Of a stretch of DNA of 64,000 nucleotides, positions 20,077 through 29,404 are shown one piece after another; positions within the stretch are counted from its first letter, which is position 1; the number at the start of each line of letters is the position of its first letter. Under the pieces are notes generated by a model. The model was not told where the DNA came from, searched no databases, and saw nothing but the letters and a program-made list of their open reading frames with translations. This stretch comes from Flavobacterium succinicans LMG 10402. GTDB taxonomy: Bacteria > Bacteroidota > Bacteroidia > Flavobacteriales > Flavobacteriaceae. The DNA lies in contig NZ_JATV01000006.1 in NCBI RefSeq assembly GCF_000611675.1, forward strand, positions 186,001 through 250,000. The letters run 5' to 3'. The translations under genes and the position numbers were made by a program.

Positions 20077-20140
20077 ATTGAATTGTTTGGCACAAATTTT
20101 GTTTTAATACTATTTAACTAATAAGTTACGCAAAACTAAC

Positions 20141-20148
20141 TATTTTTG
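20141..20148 (+). promoter_or_regulatory. -7 box of the aromatic-rich lipoprotein gene
   Basis: TATTTTTG matches TAnnTTTG and lies 31 bp before the ATG at 20179. It overlaps the upstream alternative TTG start at 20146, which can therefore be discarded. Confidence 0.5.
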
Positions 20149-20178
20149 TATTGTTCAACAATAAAAAATCCCATAGAT

Positions 20179-21189
20179 ATGAAAACAACCCTTTTTTCCC
20201 GAAGAAATACAAGCCAATTGACTCTTATTGGATTTTTAACCTTACTAATTACCTCGTGTGGGTCTTATCAAAACAGCTCCTATTACGAATCTGATGGTGT
20301 GTATGGCACAAGTTCGCCCAGGGTAGTTTATAATGCACCCCAAAACAATTCTGGAACTCAATATCAAGAATATTTTAATTCATTACAAAACAATGAAAAC
20401 TCTGATGATATTTTTACTAATGTAGAAAATTACAATAGTTACAACGATAGTAATGACAGCATACAAGCGCCTTCTACAGGATACGCAAGTTGGGGAAGCA
20501 GTCCACAATCTACAACCATATACATAAACGACAACGGTTGGAATAACTGGTATGGCACTGGTTGGGGATGGGGCATGAACGGCTGGTATGGTGGCTGGGG
20601 ATGGAACAACTGGTACGGCCCTAACTGGGGATGGAATATGGGTTGGGGATGGAACAACTGGTATGGTCCAAACTGGGGATGGAACAACGGATGGAATAAC
20701 GGACATTGGGCAAACCAAAATCGTTATACCAATTACAACTATAATTCTAGCAGAAGAAGCTCAGGATACACTAATGGATACAATACTTTAAATAGAAGTG
20801 GTAACAGAATAAGTTCTAGCAATTATACTAGTAATGGTGCAAGCAACAGAAGAGGCAGTACGACTTTTAATAGAAATAATAATACCACCTACACATCTAG
20901 TAACTTTTCCAACAGAAGAAATAGCAGTAGCACTGCTAATCCCGGATATTCTACCAATAGAGTAAATCAACAAAACAATTCTACTTACACAAGAAACAAT
21001 ACCAGAAGCGAAAGCCGAACTTACAACAACAACAGTTCAAATAACACTTCAGGAAACAGAGGCAGTAACTACACTCCTACCCGCTCCTATTCTCCAAGTT
21101 CTTCAAGCGGAAGCATGAGATCATCTGGTGGTGGCAACGGCGGCGGTATGAGAAGCTCTGGCGGAGGTGGTCGTGGTGGCCGAGGTTAA
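20179..21189 (+). CDS. Low-complexity lipoprotein with Trp/Gly/Asn/Tyr repeats
   Basis: About 336 residues from the ATG at 20179. A lipoprotein signal ends in LLITSC. The middle contains near-perfect repeats of GWGWNNWYGPNW. A Ser/Asn/Arg/Tyr-rich stretch follows, and the tail is glycine-rich (GGGNGGGMRSSGGGG). There is no catalytic motif. The composition suggests a disordered or aggregating envelope protein. The gene is followed after 50 bp by an OmpP1-type barrel gene, so the two may be co-transcribed. The function is unknown. Confidence 0.8.
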   Translation: MKTTLFSRRNTSQLTLIGFLTLLITSCGSYQNSSYYESDGVYGTSSPRVVYNAPQNNSGTQYQEYFNSLQNNENSDDIFTNVENYNSYNDSNDSIQAPSTGYASWGSSPQSTTIYINDNGWNNWYGTGWGWGMNGWYGGWGWNNWYGPNWGWNMGWGWNNWYGPNWGWNNGWNNGHWANQNRYTNYNYNSSRRSSGYTNGYNTLNRSGNRISSSNYTSNGASNRRGSTTFNRNNNTTYTSSNFSNRRNSSSTANPGYSTNRVNQQNNSTYTRNNTRSESRTYNNNSSNNTSGNRGSNYTPTRSYSPSSSSGSMRSSGGGNGGGMRSSGGGGRGGRG

Positions 21190-21239
21190 AAATACACGAG
21201 TTAAATGTTGAATTTTTGATAGAAAAACTAAACTAGAAA

Positions 21240-22742
21240 ATGAAGAATAATTTTATTGTAATTGCCTTAGCACTCATGGTTTCATCAGTACATGCGCAAG
21301 AAATTAAAGACGCTTTACGTTACTCGGTAGATAATCTGAATGGAACCGCTCGTTATAGAGCGATGGGAGGTGCTTTTGGAGCGCTTGGCGGAGATCTATC
21401 AGCTATTAATTCAAATCCTGCGGGTAGCGCGGTATTTGCTAACAACCAAATTGGAATCACCCTTACGAATTATAGCACTGAGAACAATTCTAATTATTTT
21501 GGAACCGCAACAAGCGCATCTGAAAACACATTTGATATAAATCAGGCAGGTGGCGTATTCATTTTTAAAAATCAAGCAAAAAATGCCAATTGGACAAAAA
21601 TTGCTTTTGCTGTTAATTATGAAAACACCAATAATTTTGACAACGAACAGTTTTCTGCAGGCACCAATCAAAGGAATTCGATTGCAAACTATTTCTTAAA
21701 CTACGCCAATGGAATTCCGCTAAAAGTTATAAAGAACAGTTACTATTCGCAATTAAACAATGCAGAGCAGCAAGCTTTTTTAGGCTATCATGGATACATG
21801 ATCAATCCCGTTAGTGAGGATCTCAACAACACTAGTTATACTTCGAACGTACGCGAAGGCGGAAATTATTTCCAAGAAAATAGCGTTTATAGTACAGGAT
21901 ACAATGGAAAACTGTCTTTTAACTTTGCCTCTTCATACAAAGATCGTATTTATATTGGCGTTAATTTGAATTCACATTTTTCAAATTATACGCAATCACA
22001 ACGCTTTTATGAGGACAACAACAATACATTGTCCAATGTAGAACGCATTAAAAGAATGCGCTTTTCGAATGACTTACTGACTTCGGGAACAGGATTTTCG
22101 TTTCAACTGGGCGCCATTGCGAAAGTTACTGATGGATTACGATTGGGCTTGGCGTATGAATCTCCCACATGGATGAACTTGAGTGACGAATATTCACAAA
22201 GCCTTAACTCGGTTCGAAGCAGTCTTTCGGGTGAATTAGCACCAACTCTTGTAGATCCAAGGGTGACTAATTTTTACGAACCGTATCGCATACAAACACC
22301 AAGTAAATTTACAGGAAGTGCGGCGTATGTATTTGGAAGAAAAGGATTGATTAGTGTAGATTACAGCCTTAAAGACTATAGCAACACCAAATTCAAACCT
22401 TCAAACAACAGCTATTTCAGTGATTTGAATAGATCCATGCAGGCTGATTTGAGCAATGCGGCCGAACTAAGAATAGGTGCCGAGTATAAAATTAAGGCTT
22501 TGAGCCTGAGAGCTGGATACCGTATGGAAGAAAGTCCATATAAGAACAATACAACCATAGGTGATTTATCTAGTTATTCCGGCGGATTGGGTTATAATTT
22601 TGGCTCCACACGAGTAGACATTTCTTACTCTTATGCCAAAAGAAACTACCAACAAGGACTCTTCAATACTGGCTTGACTGATGCGGCAAGTATTGATGTG
22701 ATCAATAATAATGTATCCTTAACTTTATTGTTTGAATTATAA
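21240..22742 (+). CDS. OmpP1/FadL-type outer membrane transport protein
   Basis: A 500-residue outer membrane beta-barrel. The signal peptide ends VHAQ (residue 19). The N-terminus (YSVDNLNGTARYRAMGGAFGALGGDL, then NPAG) matches the plug region of Bacteroidota proteins in the FadL/TodX group that pass hydrophobic compounds. The alternating-hydrophobic barrel ends in an aromatic-poor SLTLLFEL strand. The substrate is not known. A strong terminator follows at 22761. Confidence 0.82.
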   Translation: MKNNFIVIALALMVSSVHAQEIKDALRYSVDNLNGTARYRAMGGAFGALGGDLSAINSNPAGSAVFANNQIGITLTNYSTENNSNYFGTATSASENTFDINQAGGVFIFKNQAKNANWTKIAFAVNYENTNNFDNEQFSAGTNQRNSIANYFLNYANGIPLKVIKNSYYSQLNNAEQQAFLGYHGYMINPVSEDLNNTSYTSNVREGGNYFQENSVYSTGYNGKLSFNFASSYKDRIYIGVNLNSHFSNYTQSQRFYEDNNNTLSNVERIKRMRFSNDLLTSGTGFSFQLGAIAKVTDGLRLGLAYESPTWMNLSDEYSQSLNSVRSSLSGELAPTLVDPRVTNFYEPYRIQTPSKFTGSAAYVFGRKGLISVDYSLKDYSNTKFKPSNNSYFSDLNRSMQADLSNAAELRIGAEYKIKALSLRAGYRMEESPYKNNTTIGDLSSYSGGLGYNFGSTRVDISYSYAKRNYQQGLFNTGLTDAASIDVINNNVSLTLLFEL

Positions 22743-22760
22743 AACAAACTGTATGATAAT

Positions 22761-22800
22761 AAAAAGCGAAGTCTAAAATGGTAGGCTTCGCTTTTTTTTT
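22761..22800 (+). terminator. Terminator of the OmpP1-type gene
   Basis: Stem AAAAAGCGAAGTCT with AGGCTTCGCTTTTT, followed by more T. Confidence 0.85.
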
Positions 22801-22825
22801 GCTGGTAAAGAAGCAACCATGCCGG

Positions 22826-22930
22826 TCTTTAGCCCCGGTAGGAGCGGCATCCTTTGCTTTTTTTTTCAAAGCAAAGATATAGCGGATAACGGGACTTTGA
22901 GAATAAAGAAGCCTATTGATACTACTTCAA
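22826..22930 (+). repeat. Dispersed structured element, copy 3
   Basis: Core TTAGCCCCG, GGAGCGGCATCCTTT, apical stem CTTTGCTTT/AAAGCAAAG, AGATATAGCGGATAACGGGAC and tail GCCTATTGATACTACTTC. It fills the middle of the 342-bp gap before rimO, just after the terminator and in the same direction as the upstream gene. Confidence 0.75.
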
Positions 22931-23049
22931 AAACCAACCTAAAGATTTTGTGCGACGTTTTTTACTATTAAATAAAAACTAAAGCTATAAATAATTGGTC
23001 CAAAAGCAGGCTTTTTTGAAGATCATAGCAATTGAAGTAGAAAAAAATG

Positions 23050-23057
23050 TAATTTTG
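23050..23057 (+). promoter_or_regulatory. rimO promoter -7 box
   Basis: TAATTTTG exactly matches the -7 consensus, 27 bp before the ATG at 23085. A TTG at 23032-23034 sits 15 bp upstream, slightly closer than usual. It excludes the longer frame start at 22995. Confidence 0.55.
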
Positions 23058-23084
23058 CCGTTTCGAAGAAGAAAGAGTAAAATT

Positions 23085-24398
23085 ATGAGAACAAAGTCAT
23101 CAAAAAAGAACAAAATTAATGTCATTACTTTAGGTTGTTCTAAAAACGTATATGATAGTGAGGTCCTTATGGGACAGCTTCGCGCCAGTGGAAAAGAGGT
23201 AACGCATGAGGCGAAAGCGGCCGATGAGGGTAATATTATTGTAATCAATACGTGCGGATTTATTGACAATGCCAAAGCAGAGTCGGTAAACATGATTTTG
23301 GAATATGCTGATAAAAAAGAAAGAGGACTGGTAGACAAAGTTTTTGTAACCGGTTGTTTATCTGAAAGATATCGTCCTGATTTAGAAAAAGAAATCCCAA
23401 ATGTGGATCAGTTTTTTGGCACTACTGAATTGCCTGGATTATTGAAAGCACTTGGAGCCGATTACAAACACGAGTTATTGGGTGAGCGTTTGACTACAAC
23501 ACCAAAAAATTATGCCTATTTAAAAATTTCGGAAGGATGTGACAGACCTTGTAGTTTTTGTGCCATTCCGTTAATGCGAGGTAAAAACGTTTCGCAAACT
23601 ATTGAAAAATTAGTTAAAGAAGCCGAAGGTTTAGCCAAAGATGGTGTAAAAGAATTGATTTTGATTGCGCAAGACTTGACGTATTACGGACTTGATTTGT
23701 ATAAAAAACGTGCTCTTGGTGATTTATTAGAAGCTTTGGTAAAGGTAGAAGGCATTGAATGGATACGTTTGCATTATGCTTTCCCTACTGGATTCCCGAT
23801 GGATGTATTGGAAATCATGAAACGAGAGCCAAAAATTTGTAACTATATTGATATTCCTTTGCAACATATTTCGGATAGCATTCTGAAATCAATGCGTCGA
23901 GGAACTACTCAAGCAAAAACTACTCAATTGTTAAAAGATTTTAGAGCGGCTGTACCTGGAATTACAATTCGTACTACATTAATTGTAGGTTATCCTGGTG
24001 AAACTCAAGAGGATTTTGACACTTTGAAAGATTTTGTTCAAGAAATGAAATTTGACAGAATGGGTTGTTTTGCTTATTCACACGAAGAAAACACGCATGC
24101 TTACTTGCTAGAAGACGACGTTCCAGACGATGTAAAACAAGATCGTGTAAACGAAATTATGGAATTACAATCGCAAATATCTTGGGATTTGAACCAAGAA
24201 AAAATAGGCAAAACGTTCCGTTGTATTATTGACCGCAAAGAAGGTGCTCATTTTATTGGAAGAACAGAATTTGACAGTCCTGATGTTGACAACGAAGTTT
24301 TAATTGATGCATCAAAACATTATGTTAAAACTGGAGAATTTGTGTTGGTAAAAATTACCGAAGCTACCGAATTTGATTTATACGGAGAACCAGTATAA
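23085..24398 (+). CDS. rimO: Ribosomal protein S12 methylthiotransferase RimO
   Basis: About 437 residues from the ATG at 23085. This radical-SAM enzyme adds a methylthio group to an aspartate of ribosomal protein S12. The N-terminal UPF0004 domain has VITLGCSKNVYDSE, NTCGFID and VTGCLSERY, supplying three cluster cysteines. The radical SAM motif is EGCDRPCSFCAIP (CxxxCxxC). The C-terminal TRAM domain ends the protein (EFVLVKITEATEFDLYGE). The S12-specific form RGTTQAKT also fits RimO rather than MiaB. The start is set by the -7 box at 23050. Confidence 0.96.
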   Translation: MRTKSSKKNKINVITLGCSKNVYDSEVLMGQLRASGKEVTHEAKAADEGNIIVINTCGFIDNAKAESVNMILEYADKKERGLVDKVFVTGCLSERYRPDLEKEIPNVDQFFGTTELPGLLKALGADYKHELLGERLTTTPKNYAYLKISEGCDRPCSFCAIPLMRGKNVSQTIEKLVKEAEGLAKDGVKELILIAQDLTYYGLDLYKKRALGDLLEALVKVEGIEWIRLHYAFPTGFPMDVLEIMKREPKICNYIDIPLQHISDSILKSMRRGTTQAKTTQLLKDFRAAVPGITIRTTLIVGYPGETQEDFDTLKDFVQEMKFDRMGCFAYSHEENTHAYLLEDDVPDDVKQDRVNEIMELQSQISWDLNQEKIGKTFRCIIDRKEGAHFIGRTEFDSPDVDNEVLIDASKHYVKTGEFVLVKITEATEFDLYGEPV

Positions 24399-24427
24399 TT
24401 GTTATATTTGATTTTTAAAAACACAGT

Positions 24428-24883
24428 ATGCAAAAGGGATTATTTTTAGTTTGTTTAGGATTAGGTCTGTTTTTTACACAAAACAGTTGGTCACAATATT
24501 ACAACAATGGCTACGGTAATAATGGTTATGGTAACAATGGGAGAATGGGACAAATGAACCAAATGAGTCAACTACCTTCACAACAAAGTGCACCAAAACC
24601 ACCTTCTAATGAAGAGACCGCTTCAAAAGTTATGGAGCGCCTCAAACCAGAATTATCGCTTGATGCCTTGCAAGAAATTGCGGTAAAGAATATTCTGATT
24701 GAAAGTCTAAACGCCCAAGGTGTTATCATAAAAAAAGAAACCTCTAACGAAAGTAAAGGAGAAGATTTAAAAGTAATTTCAGAAAATACCGATCGTAAAA
24801 TTCTAGAATTACTAAATCCGGACCAAAAAGAGATCTACAAAAAAATCTCATCTGAAGGTTTCAAAAAGAAAAAGAAAAAATAA
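24428..24883 (+). CDS. Small secreted hypothetical protein with Asn/Gly/Tyr repeats and Lys tail
   Basis: A 151-residue protein with a signal peptide (ending SWSQ), short repeats NNGYGNNGYGNNG, a Gln/Met/Pro-rich linker and an acidic helical domain containing ILELLNPDQKEIYKKI. It ends in six lysines after a GF pair. The helical part faintly recalls Spy/CpxP-like periplasmic proteins (LxxDQ), but I cannot assign it. It lies 30 bp after rimO and 31 bp before the amidase, so it is probably in that operon. Confidence 0.7.
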   Translation: MQKGLFLVCLGLGLFFTQNSWSQYYNNGYGNNGYGNNGRMGQMNQMSQLPSQQSAPKPPSNEETASKVMERLKPELSLDALQEIAVKNILIESLNAQGVIIKKETSNESKGEDLKVISENTDRKILELLNPDQKEIYKKISSEGFKKKKKK

Positions 24884-24913
24884 AGCAATTATTGACTAAC
24901 CAAACCCAAAAAA

Positions 24914-25819
24914 ATGATGCTTAAAAAAATTATAGTACTTCTTACGGTTGGATTTATGCTTTATTCTTGCGGAACCAATCCGTATAAAGAGAGTAATAAA
25001 GCTTATGAAGAGCAACTGAAAATTTTACAACAGAAACTGGCAGAAAAAGAAGCTATTACTTTAAAAAAAATAGAAACTACCAGTACATTAGATACCCTTT
25101 TTACCAAGCAAATTAATGCTATAAAGGATTCTATTTCCAAAACAAATCCAGCGGCTTTAGAAAACACAGTGACAGAATGGATTGGTACAGTAAATTTCAA
25201 CCTGAGAAAGCCCAACTTTGTGATTATCCATCACACTGCACAAGACTCCTTGCAGCAAACTATTAAAACATTTACATTGGCCCGCACCAACGTGAGTGCA
25301 CACTACGTAATTTCAGATGATGGAAGAGTAATTCAAATGTTAAACGATTACTTAAGAGCATGGCATGCTGGTAATGGAATTTGGGGGAAAAATAATGACA
25401 TCAACTCTTCTTCTATTGGGATTGAGCTAGACAACAATGGAGTTGAACCCTTTTCACAAGCACAAATCAATAGTTTGTTGGCATTACTAAACAAATTAAA
25501 AAAAGACTATAATATTCCGACCCAAAATTTCATTGGTCATTCGGACATTGCTCCTACTCGAAAAGTAGATCCGAGTGCTTTATTTCCGTGGCAATTATTA
25601 GCCGAAAAAGGATTTGGCGTTTGGCCTGACGCCGTTGTAGAAAATGCACCTACTGATTTTAATGCAGAAATGGCCTTAAGAATAATAGGATACGATACCA
25701 AAAACTTGAATGCTGCCATTAAAGCCTTCAAACTTCACTACATAAAAACGGAGGTAGACGCTGTTATCGATCAAAAAACATTAAACGTACTTTACGCTGT
25801 TTATAAGAAACAGCTCTAA
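24914..25819 (+). CDS. N-acetylmuramoyl-L-alanine amidase lipoprotein (Amidase_2 type)
   Basis: A 301-residue predicted lipoprotein (lipobox MLYSC) with a short coiled-coil linker (about residues 25-65). The zinc amidase domain has the metal ligand His in VIIHHTAQDS, a second in RAWHAGNG and the late HSDIAPTRKVDPSALFPW. The C-terminal 60 residues look like a peptidoglycan-binding extension. It would cleave the bond between MurNAc and the stem peptide, probably in cell-wall recycling or remodelling at the outer membrane. The first of the two Met codons at 24914 is used. Confidence 0.9.
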   Translation: MMLKKIIVLLTVGFMLYSCGTNPYKESNKAYEEQLKILQQKLAEKEAITLKKIETTSTLDTLFTKQINAIKDSISKTNPAALENTVTEWIGTVNFNLRKPNFVIIHHTAQDSLQQTIKTFTLARTNVSAHYVISDDGRVIQMLNDYLRAWHAGNGIWGKNNDINSSSIGIELDNNGVEPFSQAQINSLLALLNKLKKDYNIPTQNFIGHSDIAPTRKVDPSALFPWQLLAEKGFGVWPDAVVENAPTDFNAEMALRIIGYDTKNLNAAIKAFKLHYIKTEVDAVIDQKTLNVLYAVYKKQL

Positions 25820-25831
25820 ATTCATTACAAT

Positions 25832-25870
25832 AAAAGAGGCTTTAGAACAATTCAAAAGCCTCTTTTTTTT
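25832..25870. terminator. Terminator after the amidase gene
   Basis: Stem AAAAGAGGCTTT with AAAGCCTCTTTT followed by eight or more T. The flanks allow it to serve the convergent gene ending at 25874 too. Confidence 0.85.
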
Positions 25871-25873
25871 ATA

Positions 25874-26515
25874 CTAAAATTTAAACCAAGCATAAGGTTC
25901 ATGCTCAAAATCTAATGCTCTTGGTAAACCATCTCCAGGAGTTACTTTTAGTTCAGGTAACATTGATGGGTTCGACGGATACTTCTTTCCATTAAACTTC
26001 ACGATACGGTATTTTCCTCCACTGTAAATAAAAAGATCTTTCCATCCATTAGTTTTATTGATATCAATTACAACGGGATTGCCTGATACAGAAAATTGTG
26101 TAATTACATTTCCTTGATCATCTAATAGTAGTTGAGTACACCCTCCAGAACCGCAAAAATATGGTCCTGTAAATCCTACTAGAATTTCTTTTTTACCGTC
26201 TTCATTTAAATCATATTCGAAGAAAATAAACTTTTGACTCAAATCAGAGACAATATTCTTTGCCAAATCATCTTTGTACAAATCCTTAATAGTTAATCGG
26301 ATTAAATCTGCTGTTTTCAAATTAGAAGAATTAATTCCATAACTACCAGCTGGAATGGTATCGGTTGGGTCTGGATCTACCAAAGCTTCTGTTTTTGAAG
26401 AATCTACCGCAACTGTTGTAGTATCAGTAATTGATTCCTCTGGTTTTGCTTCTTTTTTACAGGAAGTTATTCCAAAAAAGGCCACAATGGCTAGAGTTAT
26501 TATTGCTTTTTTCAT
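25874..26515 (-). CDS. Hypothetical lipoprotein
   Basis: A 213-residue protein with lipobox GITSC, an acidic Thr-rich linker (residues 20-55) and a C-terminal domain containing FFEYDLNEDGKKEILVGF and CGSGGCTQLLL, a pattern of small FG-GAP-like or integrin-like repeats. It has no catalytic motif. The location should be the periplasm or outer membrane. The function is unknown. It is separated from the MscS gene by about 85 bp on the same strand, so co-transcription is possible. Confidence 0.75.
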   Translation of the reverse strand: MKKAIITLAIVAFFGITSCKKEAKPEESITDTTTVAVDSSKTEALVDPDPTDTIPAGSYGINSSNLKTADLIRLTIKDLYKDDLAKNIVSDLSQKFIFFEYDLNEDGKKEILVGFTGPYFCGSGGCTQLLLDDQGNVITQFSVSGNPVVIDINKTNGWKDLFIYSGGKYRIVKFNGKKYPSNPSMLPELKVTPGDGLPRALDFEHEPYAWFKF

Positions 26516-26600
26516 AGGTGTGTTTTTTTTATATAAAAATTAGTTTTCAATTGTATAGTTTTAATCGTGTGAGTACAAAAATCATTCCACTTTATAAAAA

Positions 26601-29129
26601 TTATTCTTTATCTAAATTTTCATCATTGTTATTAGAAACATTGGGCCGAATATGCAAATCTTGCTGTGGAAAAGGAATTTCTATGCCGTTGGCTTTAAAA
26701 GCTACATCAATAGCTATAATGAGATCATTGCGAACATCATTCCCAAAATTAAAATGAGGCACCCAATATTTTACAGCAAAATCTATAGAACTATCATTGA
26801 ATTTAGTCACCCAAACCATCGGAGCTGGATTTTTTAATACCAATTCATGTTGCATTAATATCTCTATCAAAATAGTTTTTACTTCATTCAGATCTGAACC
26901 ATAAGCTACACCAAGATCAATCTCAAATCTTCGGCGATTACTACCCATAGTCCAATTTACCAAATGTTGACTCAACAAATCTCCATTTGGAATTATCACA
27001 TCGGCTCCATCCCAAGTAGTAATAACACTACTTCGAATTCCAATTGATTTCATTTTTCCAGTCTGCCCACCTACTTCAACAATATCATCCAAATTGATGG
27101 GTTTTTCAAAAGCAATGATTAATCCGCTAACTAAGTTGTTAATTACATTTTGTAAACCAAAACCAATACCCACACTCAATGCACTAATCATCAATGCTAT
27201 TTTATCCATAGGTATTCCCACTGATATGAAAGCGATTAAAACACCAATGGTGATTATAGCAATACGTATCAGCAATAACCAACTGCCTAAACCTGATTTT
27301 GGTGTTCCATTGTTTGCTCCTTTATTATCGGTGGTTAAAAACGAAACAATTTTGGCACTTAACCCTGACATGAATAAAATGAAGAAAAATAAGAATATCG
27401 CGTTAAATGAAAACTTGAATTCGCCAAATTGTTTTTCTTCATAAAAAGCCTCGGAAATAGGCTCTATAAAACTTTGAAAACTATAGGAATTTCTACTTAT
27501 TAAAACATACCAAGCTATAGCAAATAAAACATAAATAAAACTTGGTACTTTAAAACTCTCCCCTTCTTTTTCTTCTGCTAAAAGCGCATCTTCTTCAGAT
27601 TGTGATAAATATTTTGAAAAGTTTAAAATATCTAAACTTAAACCAAATGACCAAATTAATTGGTAAGCGATTAAAATTGTAAAATAACCATAGGTCATTA
27701 AAATTTTGGATAAATTATAACAATTTGCAAATGATAAGACCATAGCACTGAATTCAAAAACCATAAATACCAATAATGCAATTACAAAACTTTTTTCTTG
27801 TATTTCTTTATCCTTTTTCTTTCTGTTCAAAAACACATAAAGTCCTAAAGCAAGTCCTATAACACTTAAAAACAATACGAATCGAGACTCTGATACAGTA
27901 TAGAGCAACAATAAATTATCTTGAAAAGCCAAATTATTGAGCACAAAAAATGCTATCCAAATTAAAAACAAATATTTACTAACCGACTTGTATAAAATAA
28001 GCGTTAGTGCTAATCCAGCGATAATCCATAAAAAGGCACTAAATACAAACGGTGGTGAAGGCAAGAAAAACTGAAAAATAGAAATCATAATCAATATAGA
28101 AGCTGCCAAAGGATAATTCAAAACGTTCCCTGGGTATTTTAAATTCTCATATAAGTTTGCCCTCTTATATTTGCTTCTAATGACTCTTAAATAAAGTGTG
28201 AGCCCAATAATAAAGAGAAGTAACAAGGACAAAATCCCTGTTTGATTGGCAAAATAAAATATAAATAATAAATATCCTTTTGTAAAGGAATGCACAAAAT
28301 TCTCAACAAATGACAAACTTTTCTCTTTTGCATCAACAATATCTGGCGAAATTGAGTTAACCTTTTCACTTAGTTTCTTTCTAGCGTTATTTACAACAGC
28401 TAAATCTGACTCCAAACTAAATTTGAACATTTTTCCGTTAACCTCTAACTTTTGGATGCTATCAATAGCATTTTTTAAATTAGTATTCGCAATATTTAAA
28501 TCTTTAGCCATTAATACCATTCGCTGATAATAATTTTTTTTTGCAGCTTCTTGAGCAGGGATTTGATAAAAAATCTTATCTGTAGCTAAGGAATCCATTC
28601 TTCTTTGAATTTCACTCAAAGATTTATTATTTGATGAAATTCTATCTAATTGATAATCAGTTCTTTTAAGCAATTCTTTCAACAATAGAGAAGTTGTTGT
28701 TAAATCCCTAGCTGTCTGCATCTTACTTACATTCTGCACGATGCCTTTTACTGATTTTTCTTTCCATTCTACTAATAATTCAAGTTCTTTGGTAAAGCCC
28801 TTATAATCGATACCTTCTTTCAGTATGGTATTTGCTTTCTGAATTTCCTCATTAAGCAAATTAAAACTACTATTTTGCTTATTGGTCAACACATTAAACT
28901 CGTAGTTTGTTTTATTCTCATTTAAACTCTCTGCATTTAATTGTTGCATAAGTGCATCCAATTGTTTGTTCTCTTTGGCTAAAGTATCCTTATTGACAGC
29001 TTCTTTTGTTTGACCAAAAGCAATTGAATTCAAAATAAAAAAGAATACAACATAGGTACTTTTTGAATTGAAATAGAAAAAATCGGTAAAGGGCCTTTTT
29101 TTGCTGTTTTTCATAAAAAATTGCATCAT
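26601..29129 (-). CDS. Large MscS-family mechanosensitive ion channel
   Basis: An 842-residue protein. The N-terminal signal peptide ends about AFGQ (residue 40), followed by a coiled-coil periplasmic domain (about 45-270), then about ten membrane segments. The last carries the MscS pore helix motif (ALSVGIGFGLQNVINNLVSG) and the beta domain (GGQTGKMKSIGIRSSVITTW, then VIIPNGDLLSQHLVNWT). The size matches the MscK/YbdG-like long group. It releases solutes on hypo-osmotic shock. The start may be the third Met, 15 bp downstream (MKNSKKRPF), which is more typical. Confidence 0.9.
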   Translation of the reverse strand: MMQFFMKNSKKRPFTDFFYFNSKSTYVVFFFILNSIAFGQTKEAVNKDTLAKENKQLDALMQQLNAESLNENKTNYEFNVLTNKQNSSFNLLNEEIQKANTILKEGIDYKGFTKELELLVEWKEKSVKGIVQNVSKMQTARDLTTTSLLLKELLKRTDYQLDRISSNNKSLSEIQRRMDSLATDKIFYQIPAQEAAKKNYYQRMVLMAKDLNIANTNLKNAIDSIQKLEVNGKMFKFSLESDLAVVNNARKKLSEKVNSISPDIVDAKEKSLSFVENFVHSFTKGYLLFIFYFANQTGILSLLLLFIIGLTLYLRVIRSKYKRANLYENLKYPGNVLNYPLAASILIMISIFQFFLPSPPFVFSAFLWIIAGLALTLILYKSVSKYLFLIWIAFFVLNNLAFQDNLLLLYTVSESRFVLFLSVIGLALGLYVFLNRKKKDKEIQEKSFVIALLVFMVFEFSAMVLSFANCYNLSKILMTYGYFTILIAYQLIWSFGLSLDILNFSKYLSQSEEDALLAEEKEGESFKVPSFIYVLFAIAWYVLISRNSYSFQSFIEPISEAFYEEKQFGEFKFSFNAIFLFFFILFMSGLSAKIVSFLTTDNKGANNGTPKSGLGSWLLLIRIAIITIGVLIAFISVGIPMDKIALMISALSVGIGFGLQNVINNLVSGLIIAFEKPINLDDIVEVGGQTGKMKSIGIRSSVITTWDGADVIIPNGDLLSQHLVNWTMGSNRRRFEIDLGVAYGSDLNEVKTILIEILMQHELVLKNPAPMVWVTKFNDSSIDFAVKYWVPHFNFGNDVRNDLIIAIDVAFKANGIEIPFPQQDLHIRPNVSNNNDENLDKE

Positions 29130-29404
29130 AGTATAAGATTAAATAAAAACATAAGTAGTATCAAAAAAACACCTCTCATAGTATCTTTTGAGATATAAAT
29201 TACAAAATTTATCATAAAAATAGTTAAAAAAACAAAACCACAACTATTTCATAATGAATAAAATATAAAGAATCTAATGATTACAATCGTTAATAAAAAT
29301 CAAAAAACAAAAGAGATTACAGTAGATTGATTTAATTTTACTAGCTAATTCAGTATTTCAAAATTGTATCCAATTTAGAGAAATACTATTATCGCATTCA
29401 AAAA

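Noticed and set aside
20083..20092. TTGAATTGT near the proS start as another LytTR site
   Set aside because: Only one half-site is present with no partner at 21 bp.
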